Assembly (NCBI GenBank): GCA_009746045.1
Contig: RPFO01000231.1
Span: 307,888-371,887, forward strand
Reading direction: 5' to 3'
DNA from: Mesostigma viride
Lineage: Eukaryota; Streptophyta; Mesostigmatophyceae; Mesostigmatales; Mesostigmataceae
DNA: 64,000 nucleotides
A model generated the notes under the pieces. The model was not told the DNA's origin, ran no database searches, and saw only the letters and a list, made by a program, of their open reading frames with translations. Shown here one piece after another: positions 56,606-64,000 of the stretch. The first letter of the stretch is position 1, and each line of letters starts with the position of its first letter. The position numbers and the translations under genes are program-made.

Positions 56606-57489
56606 AAGTGCGCCGCGGTCGCGTATCTTGCCTGATTGAGCTGATAAACGGCTCTCACCTCCCTCTCTATCAGGGCCTTGAATTCTTGGTGCCAATCCCA
56701 ACCTGGGAGGCCTGTTGTGAGCCTTTAGTTGTCAGACTGGTGTAGCACTTGATTGGTGTCTGCGTTGGCCAGAGCTTTGCCAAGCTTTTCCAATTGAAAC
56801 TGTGGAAAGGAACTTACTTAGACCTACACAAATATACGACCTACCTACCAACTATACTACCTAGGGACCTACTTACGTTTACATATACTGTAGTATTCTA
56901 TCTGGCTGCTGCACCTTCCCAGGCTGCTGAGTGTTTCCCACTATTCTCTCTGATTTTGGTGGCGTGGCGGGAAGACGGAGCGAACCAAGGCGCAGAACGT
57001 GCCGGAGGGCAGCGTGGAGGAAAAGAAAATTTCAGAAATTCTACATAGCTCGGCCGGTCCTCTGTGTGGGCGGTGTGGTGGGACCCCCCATCAGTGGGCA
57101 AGAGCGGCCCTGACAGCTTGCAACTGCAGCACTGAGGCCATGCGGTCAACCCCGTGTAGCTGCCAGGGGGGGGGGGGCGGACTTGTGGTGCATAGAAAGA
57201 GAGGTGCATCGGAGATGAATGGGACAGAACTTGTTACCAGGGACAACGTATCGGGGAGGGCATAGAGATATGCTGCATCACCCAACACCGCCCCATGCAC
57301 ATGCAAGGGGAAACGTTGAGTCCGGACAGCCGCAGCCCTGGCCGTTCAGGCCCGCATTTCGCGAGCGGTATTCCATACAAATCGGCATCCCTATGTAGGC
57401 GGTAACCCCCCCGCACGTGTGGCTGACGTCCGCCTGGATTGCCTGCTGCCCACCTCCCATACGTGTGCTGTTTTGCATTCTGGGTCCAG
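56606..57489. other. Intron stretch before module 9
   Basis: Contains a 12-G run at ~57167-57178 and TACCTACC-rich sequence near 56850. No supported exon. Confidence 0.4.
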
Positions 57490-57573
57490 CCTGCCTGGAT
57501 GACGTCGTCTTGGATGGGCGTAATCTTGGATGTACTGCGGCCGCGCCTGTCTGCCGCAATGAGACATGCTTGG
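57490..57573 (+). CDS. Cys-module exon 9
   Basis: 84 nt, phase 1-1. Acceptor TGGGTCCAG, donor GTGCGTGC. Module C-x12-C-x6-C-x4-C with GRNLGC and AAPVC, ending CLG. NET lies between Cys3 and Cys4. CCTGTCTGGTTGT downstream matches the downstream flanks of modules 5 and 12. Confidence 0.8.
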
Positions 57574-58388
57574 GTGCGTGCAGGGCGCTTAGTCATTATG
57601 CTCTGTTAGGGAGGTGGCCTGTCTGGTTGTATGAATGCATGAAGGCCATGACTACAGGCACCGTCCATGAACATAGAAGCACATTTTGCCTTGCCTTGCA
57701 CTGTGGAAGCCTACGCTTTTACATCCCTCACCTCGATTCGGTTGATGATGCCAGATTTGGTTACTTGTGTTCATGCTATTTGTCATCATGGTGATGTCAT
57801 TGTCTATTTGATGATGATTTCAGTGTCGTCGGCGTCAGCATCGGCATCAGCGTCGGCTCCTGTGTCATCGTTGTTGTTGTTTTCTTGCATTTCAAGTAGG
57901 GCCGCACCACTGGCGTTGGTCTTAGTTGACTTGTCGGGGCGCAGTGTGTGGCATACCTTCTCCATGGGCTTACTGCTGTCATATCAGGCATTTATTATTG
58001 TGTAGTGAAGCAATCAGTCCTTAGAACTACACTGTAGATGATGTCTTGTTCAGTCGAAGTGTGAATCTGCAATGCAGTGCATGTTGCTTACTGCAGTGCA
58101 TGGTTTAAGTGCAAAGCAATGGGTTTAAATGAAATCTGTCTGTCACCAATCGGCTCTGACAGCATTCAACCTTCCCAAAGTGTGCGGGCCTCTCAGTGGC
58201 ATCAAGAAGTGCCCGCAACAGAGGCAGCTATGATAGCGTGCAAGTCTACTTGCAACAAACATTGAAAGGCATGTCCAAAACTATCATTAAAACTTTCCAA
58301 GGGCCCAGCACTGATTCTCGCTTTAAACTATTTCGCTGCTACGTGCGCCGTTGCATGTGTTGCATGATTGATATTCTAACGAGTCCAG

Positions 58389-58472
58389 TCTGCCTGGATG
58401 ACGCTCTCGACAGCGACCAGGATTCAGGATGCCCTGCAACCACGCCCATCTGCTACAATGATACGTGCCGTG
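58389..58472 (+). CDS. Cys-module exon 10
   Basis: 84 nt, phase 1-1. Acceptor CGAGTCCAG, donor GTGGGTAG. Module C-x12-C-x6-C-x4-C starting CLDDALDSDQDSGC, then TTPIC, ending CRG. NDT lies between Cys3 and Cys4. Confidence 0.8.
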
Positions 58473-59637
58473 GTGGGTAGATGCTGGTTCTGCTTTCTAC
58501 CGTTTCCAACGAGGCTGTTTTCTGAATGCACGTTGGTTGTGGTTTCACCGTATTTGAATCTTCCAACAACTCTTGCCTGTTCCTGGCTAGCTGGGACTAC
58601 CTGAAATCATCGCACAGCCAGCTACCAGTGAAAATAACGGCAGTGCAGGCTGGCTGCCACGTGAAATAGCGTGCGTAGCATTCCCGTGTAGGCACCAGAA
58701 GAAAATGTGATTGTTCGTTTTACATTTGCGTGTTTGGAGGAAACACTACTTCAGCTTTGGTGGATTGTTCTGTGCAATGTGAAATTTCCTGGGACTGGGT
58801 TGAAAGTCTCTTGCATGGTCAAAGGCTTCGTTGTTGCAAATGTCACATTCGCCACGGTTTGAGGTTGAGTCTACCTTGTTCAAAAGGTGCATGTGTCCTC
58901 GTTTACTGGTTTACTGGCCCACCCTGTTCAGACTGTGCACATTGTCCGTTGCTTAGATTTACTGGATTGCCAGTTAGTTCTCCTGTACGTATCACTGCCT
59001 CACACTGGACATGTGTCACTTAAATGGCGCTGTGGCTACCAACTCGTTCTGCCTTCTAAAGCGCTCAAGGGATGCTAACGTTATGCATATTAACATGGGT
59101 CGGTCCCGTGTGCATCTAAATATCTATTCCTAAATATATGCATCTACACCGGCATGGGGACAACCAGCTCAGACAGACTGTATGGCATGTCAATTCTACC
59201 CTGTTGGTGAGAGCTGGTTGCTACGGGGATACATGCATGCCGATCATATTTGCGTGCAGTGCTGCTAAACTTGCATTCTCTATTACATTTGGCTATAGCA
59301 ATGGTGGATATGCTCAAGGCCACATCAGACACTTACACGGCAGTGAGCTCGGTGACACATTTATTTTTCATTTCAATAGTTTACTATCCTCAAACTTTGC
59401 AACGTTGGCTTTGCGGCCTCGATCGGATCGAGTGATGTGGCACGAACTCTTGCTTAAGGTTTCTGCTGCTGTATGTGACCGCTCACGGGGGTCCTTTGTG
59501 CGATGTGTTACTAGCGCCTGATGCACGTACCGTCTGCATCATTGGTGAAGTGCCACGTGTACAGCTAACATATGTTGCCTTCATTTTTTTTTTCCTGCCA
59601 TCCATGCCGTTGCTGCATGTTTGCTGTGCACGTCCAG
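58473..59637. other. Intron between modules 10 and 11
   Basis: No exon or RNA that I can support. Just before module 11 the shared upstream flank (CTGCCATCCATGCCGTTGCT) is clear. Confidence 0.4.
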
Positions 59638-59721
59638 TCTGTGTGGATAACGCCCTCGGGACCGAGGGGGATCGTGGGTGTAACCTGACCACTCCCTTCT
59701 GCGTCGGCAACACCTGTCGCG
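59638..59721 (+). CDS. Cys-module exon 11
   Basis: 84 nt, phase 1-1. Acceptor CACGTCCAG, donor GTGCGTGGATGC. Module C-x12-C-x6-C-x4-C with EGDRGC and TTPFC, ending CRG. NLT follows Cys2. Confidence 0.8.
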
Positions 59722-60832
59722 GTGCGTGGATGCTGAATTCGCCTGTTTGCAGATGCACATGTTCAGGAACAGGCTAGGCGTTATTAGCCTTGACACCGAG
59801 CTTGATCGGGGCATCGGGATTTTGAAATACACAGTTTTTGAAATATCAATAACAGGTTTGGGCTGCGCAACTTGCATCTATTTCGGGGCACGTTTTCGGT
59901 TTTCCCTCGCTCCATGTCCAAGTCCCTGGTCCCTTACAAACTGGTATCCTGGCAATGGTTATCCATGCATCATGCATAAACAGATACCCGACCGTTGGTT
60001 GGATACCGCAGCTCGCTTGCAGTCTGCCCTAAACTGCAATGAATCGCGCTGGGGCTAGTAACTAGTAATCCAGCATCCCAAAAATGGGCGCCGAGGGTGC
60101 ATACCACCACAATATGGGGTTGTTGTCAGGTAGAACAATCCGGGTGGCATAGCTTCCTTTCTTTTTGTTTCACGCAATGCTGGCATATACTGCTGGTTGT
60201 CCGCTCTATCATTGCCGCTAATATCTATGGCATGCCGCGAAATTTGTGGAGGTAAAGCTCCCCGTACATGTATGCACCTGGCAAGAGGGGGCATCAGTAA
60301 GGCAGGGGGTAAAGGCACAGAGGTGCTGAGTCGTGACATCCTCATGCGTGCTTGAGGCCGGCCTGACAAACGTCGAGTGCATGGTTCAAAATAGCTAGCA
60401 CTTATGGCCACGATTTCTAGATGCAACTTTGGTGTTTCGTTCCTACAGTACCCTTAGTAGTGAGAACTCTTATACTATCGACTTGTTTCCACCCTGCACA
60501 GCCTTAGTAAGTACAGTAAGGAAGGTTGCTTGTTCTGCTCTATTTCTTACAAAAGTCCTTCAAAATAAAGTGGTTTTTCATTTTCCCGCGTCACTGTTCG
60601 GCACCTAAAGAGACTTTGCTCGACCCCGATTTCACACTGACATGAAGGCAGTTTTACTGTCCATGGGACCGGCACGCGGGCTGAAAAAAGATTGGTGTAT
60701 TAGCTGGCGAGGGGGCACATGCATGCATGTCACCTTGATTAAATCTATCCAGGTGTGCACTGCATGCCTATAACAGTTGCCTCGCTGCCTTTCATTCCGT
60801 TGCTGTTGTGTGCTCTGCATGGTTGGTTTCAG
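59722..60832. other. Intron between modules 11 and 12
   Basis: No exon or repeat supported. AAAATAAAG near 60565 is a possible but unassigned polyadenylation signal. Confidence 0.4.
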
Positions 60833-60913
60833 CGTGTGCTGACGACAGCGACAACGGTGTTGATTCTGGGTGTGCTGCGTCCACGCCCGTCTGCTACCAA
60901 CATGAGTGCCGCG
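60833..60913 (+). CDS. Cys-module exon 12
   Basis: 81 nt, phase 1-1. Acceptor TGGTTTCAG, donor GTACGTGG. Module C-x11-C-x6-C-x4-C starting CADDSDNGVDSGC, then STPVC, ending CRG. It is the shortest module, one residue less between Cys1 and Cys2. Confidence 0.78.
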
Positions 60914-61513
60914 GTACGTGGATTGTTGCTCTGCTTCATGATTCATCGTCTATCTGAACTGATATTTCATCATTTTTGTTGGAGCCTGCCTGTCTGGTTG
61001 TCTGAAAATCTGAATGCACTCATGGCATGGTCATGGAGCCCTGCATGCACAATATATCAGACTTGACTCTTGCTGTTGCTCTATTGAAAGTTTTTGCGTC
61101 CCAGCATATAGTTTGAAACATTTTATTCATGCTACGTGCATATCCTGTACCTTATTCATATTTAGCTGCATGTCTACGAAGTTAAGCTAAATATTGTCGG
61201 ATACTTTTTCTTCATTGGCCTTTAAGATCTTAATTGGTTTTTTACCAGGGTTAACCACTCGCCGGTACACACTGTTGACGTGCGCATGTCAACTGCGTGT
61301 ACTGGCGGTAAAATATTGCTCGAAACTTGGCGCTACAGAAGAAAAAAAGTATCCGGCAATTTAAATTAAAAATTTAGATTAATCTAAGTCTGCACACGTA
61401 CAGTCATGCAACCAGGTGCGAATCCTGGGCGCTGTCAACCTTGTGTCTTTTATTGATTTGCTGCTGCCCATACATGTGCTCACGTTGCTGTAACGCGCTT
61501 GATCTGGCTCCAG

Positions 61514-61597
61514 AATGCGTGGATGACCAGCTCGGCGACGGCCTGGATTCTGGATGTGACGCGGCCACCAGCTTCTGCTATAAGGACGAGTGCTACG
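61514..61597 (+). CDS. Cys-module exon 13
   Basis: 84 nt, phase 1-1. Acceptor TGGCTCCAG, donor GTGCGTTA. Module C-x12-C-x6-C-x4-C starting CVDDQLGDGLDSGC; before Cys3 it has SF instead of the usual P-[IV]. It ends CYG. It is the last module seen; the gene may continue beyond the LTR element at the right edge. Confidence 0.77.
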
Positions 61598-62569
61598 GTG
61601 CGTTAACAGTTGTTCTGCCACACACCGTCTTCGTGCCTTTCCATAGTTCATGTTGCTGACAGACATTCACGTTGCTTGTGTCTGAACTCTCAATTGAAGG
61701 GAAGTCGAGGTACGTCGCTTGCTCTTCTATTATGTTGTTGCGACCAATCCCTTAAACTCAAAACCCTAAACTAGGCTCACGTCCAACGCGCCACCGGAAT
61801 CCTAGGAAATGCCATCTTTCGCAACATTCCAGCCAGGGGATGTTACAATTGTGCAATTTTCTACGTCGATCCTGACCACCTTGGGTTCTAAGGTGTTAGC
61901 CACATACATGTGAGCAAGTATGGCATCAATACGATGCGTTGGAACATACAGGTTTCTTTACCTAGGTCAGTTGGCACGTATGTGGTGTCCCAAAAAACTT
62001 GCTGCACACAGGAATGCGAGCCATGGCGGTTCCGGGCGTCGCAAGTCAACTCCTTTTCACATTGCCGGGGTTTATGCAAGTATTGGATTCACTGAGGTCC
62101 TTCACCTCGCCCTGATGACACGTCTGCTGCCATGCTCATGCGTGATTGGCTGTTGCCTGGCACTGTATACTGAACGGTTCTCTATGGAGGCTGCACAGCC
62201 TGCCAAGGCAGCAGGTTGGCCAATTATATCTCATCAATATAATGGCTGCGTAGCGGCGCTCATGAAGGCGCGTTATTATGGTTATAATTAATGTCATCGC
62301 GATGCATGAAATTTTTTGTCCATTATGCCCTTGGACCACAATCAACGACGTTGTACCTACTTGCTTGGATAGTGATACCTTACTATCAGCTTTTCTTACC
62401 CAAAAAAAAAAATATGTGGAAGACCAGGAAACAAGCTCAAGAGACACGTAGGCTTTGTACTGTCGACCTCGTTACCATGTAATTGTATGGCGACACACAT
62501 ATCTCCATGCTGCTGCCGCGAATCACGCTGACAAATGTTCAATCATGAGTTTTGCCTTGATTATCTGTT
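61598..62569. other. Stretch after module 13
   Basis: About 1 kb with no further module, terminal exon or RNA gene I can support. A short inverted CCTGCCAAGGCAGCAGG-type sequence lies near 62200. Confidence 0.4.
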
Positions 62570-63237
62570 TGTTACGTCCTGTGCCGGACGGTGCGAAAGA
62601 TCTAATCTAGTATAAGGTGCAGTTTAATAAGCCGGCATAGCCGCGCATCCGCGTACCGCGATAGCAAGCAAAGATCGCAGTAAATTGACTAACTGAGCCG
62701 CGGTTTATCCTCAGCTAGGCCTTATAGCATGATTAATTAATCTAGCTATATAACACGGCATGTCATGAGGCAAATGACATCCGGATTAGTGCCCCTTGGT
62801 CTGAGAGAGTCGTCAACACTCGTTTCATTAATCATCAAACCAAAGAGAGAGAGTCCATCGTCCACAGACCAATTTCACCTAGCTGCGCTACCAAGCTGGC
62901 AAGTTGGTGTGCAGGCGCGCCGACATGCGCGCCGATCTTCCAGATACTGCCGTCAAGCCCCAATAGGTTCTGTCTGACGTCTAGGGCCGGTCCGGCCCCT
63001 AGAAGATCTCGTACTTCTGGCTAGGCCCAAAATAACTGGTCCGGAACATACAAAGTACCAAATAAACACACACAAGTCCCGAACTTAGGACAAATTCCCA
63101 AATAAGTCCCGAACTGAGTCCTATAGTCCGGCGGACTATGAAAGCGAGCTATCGAAAGTCCCAAACGAATAACAAATGACTTTCGACTTATTTATTGAAG
63201 GCATTGTTACGCCCATACAAAGGTCTGGGCCGTAACA
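62570..63237 (-). repeat. LTR of an element entering from the right edge
   Basis: 668 bp bounded by TGTTACG and CGTAACA. On its right lies CTCCTCCCTTCCCC, which on the - strand is a purine-rich tract (GGGGAAGGGAGGAG) directly before TGTTACG. It is therefore read as the 3' LTR of a - strand element. Its core resembles the relic at 18165-18465. The partner LTR lies outside the window. Confidence 0.7.
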
Positions 63238-64000
63238 CTCCTCCCTTCCCCAGGGGACGATAGCTATATCGTCCAGGCTTGGGGCGCACGCAACAAGACA
63301 ATTAACACAAACAAACAAACAAGAAAAAAAAGAAGCTCTTGCAAGCAAAACAAGCAACACACAAAAGCGACAATTGCCCAGGCTGGGCAGTCAGCTATAG
63401 AGAACAATAGTACAAAATCGGCCATGGGGATACTATGTCCCAACCCCTGTTCGCCAGCGGGTTAGTAAAGCCAATTCTCCCCGGCGTTGCCACACAAGGA
63501 CAATTCCTTGATAGCCGATGGGATGCGGTCGCCATCCCGTTGCAATCCATGAGGGCAATGTGACTGGAAACTCTGGATCTCTGGACTGGAACAGCAGGAA
63601 CAGGAACCCCCATAATCCTTCCTGGAATCCCCCCCACTTCCCACAAATCCATCAATTAATTTCCCTCTCACCGCTGCCCTCCCTGGCGACCGCGCTAGTG
63701 CAGGGCCGCGGCAGCATATAAAATTCCGCCAGCGACCCGAATCAGAGGCGCACACCAATCAACGCCATGCAAGACAATTAACCCAATTGATGGGGTCGAC
63801 CGATACCAATACTACCGGATGCATGGTTGCAGGCGACGATGCTTATCACAACTGGGATAATAATCGCGCGTGGCAGACATGTTGCGCGCGACCAAGCACA
63901 GTGGCGGGCACGCAACAGTTGGGGTGCGCAACAGTGATCCGCGGGGCGCGCACGCGCCAGCATGTGACAGCGTTGTAAACGCCACCGCCGAGCAAAGGCC
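63238..64000 (-). mobile_element. Internal 3' part of the right-edge LTR element
   Basis: Internal sequence next to the polypurine tract. It shares ~95 bp with the relic at 44841-44940. No integrase, RT or RNase H signature is visible in the 760 bp present, so this is probably a 3' noncoding part, and the superfamily cannot be assigned from it. Confidence 0.5.

Overview
This window is nuclear DNA of a repeat-rich eukaryote. The evidence is GT-AG introns, LTR retroelements, a LINE-type ORF1, TIR transposons, long microsatellites and a gene spread over more than 30 kb. An alga is my guess from overall style, but nothing here fixes the lineage. Many coding stretches show single small indels, and one LTR pair differs only by indels, so some apparent frame changes may be assembly errors.

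Layout: 1-2483 is tandem repeat (a 30-bp minisatellite, then a ~36-bp satellite). A young Copia-like element (2484-9316, + strand) sits inside the satellite with a CATAT target duplication. 10718-14400 is a four-exon DDE transposase gene with an open frame through predicted splices; a palindromic motif centred on CTGCAG recurs in its introns and 3' flank. Two small overlapping ORFs follow (14997-15469). 15.8-17.8 kb holds a decayed LTR-element fossil on the - strand, and 18.2-18.5 kb an LTR relic. 19.2-21.7 kb is a polyglutamine gene with a Cys/His cluster and acidic repeats. 22.2-23.6 kb (- strand) is a LINE ORF1 with no ORF2. 25.25-26.81 kb (- strand) is a signal-anchored, glycosyltransferase-like gene.

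From 29.4 to at least 61.6 kb the window appears to hold one very long + strand gene. A signal-peptide exon ending in phase 1 is followed, after a ~10 kb intron containing a second, older Copia-like element (31330-39162, - strand), by 13 small exons. Each is a multiple of three (nine are 84 nt), is bounded by phase-1 introns, and encodes one four-cysteine module of the type C-x12-C-x6-C-x4-C ending in x-G. Joined, they stay open. I do not recognise the module family. The introns hold at least two TIR elements, a strong hairpin pair, segmental duplications and a tyrosine-recombinase relic. The right end (62570-64000) holds an LTR and part of another element on the - strand.

The main candidate for something undescribed is the modular secreted Cys-rich gene, whose symmetric exons would allow any exon combination to remain in frame. 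Secondary candidates are the Copia-like clade (protease between integrase and RT, extra 5' ORF, AGTT-type LTR ends, shared 3' noncoding module) and the palindrome-studded DDE transposon.
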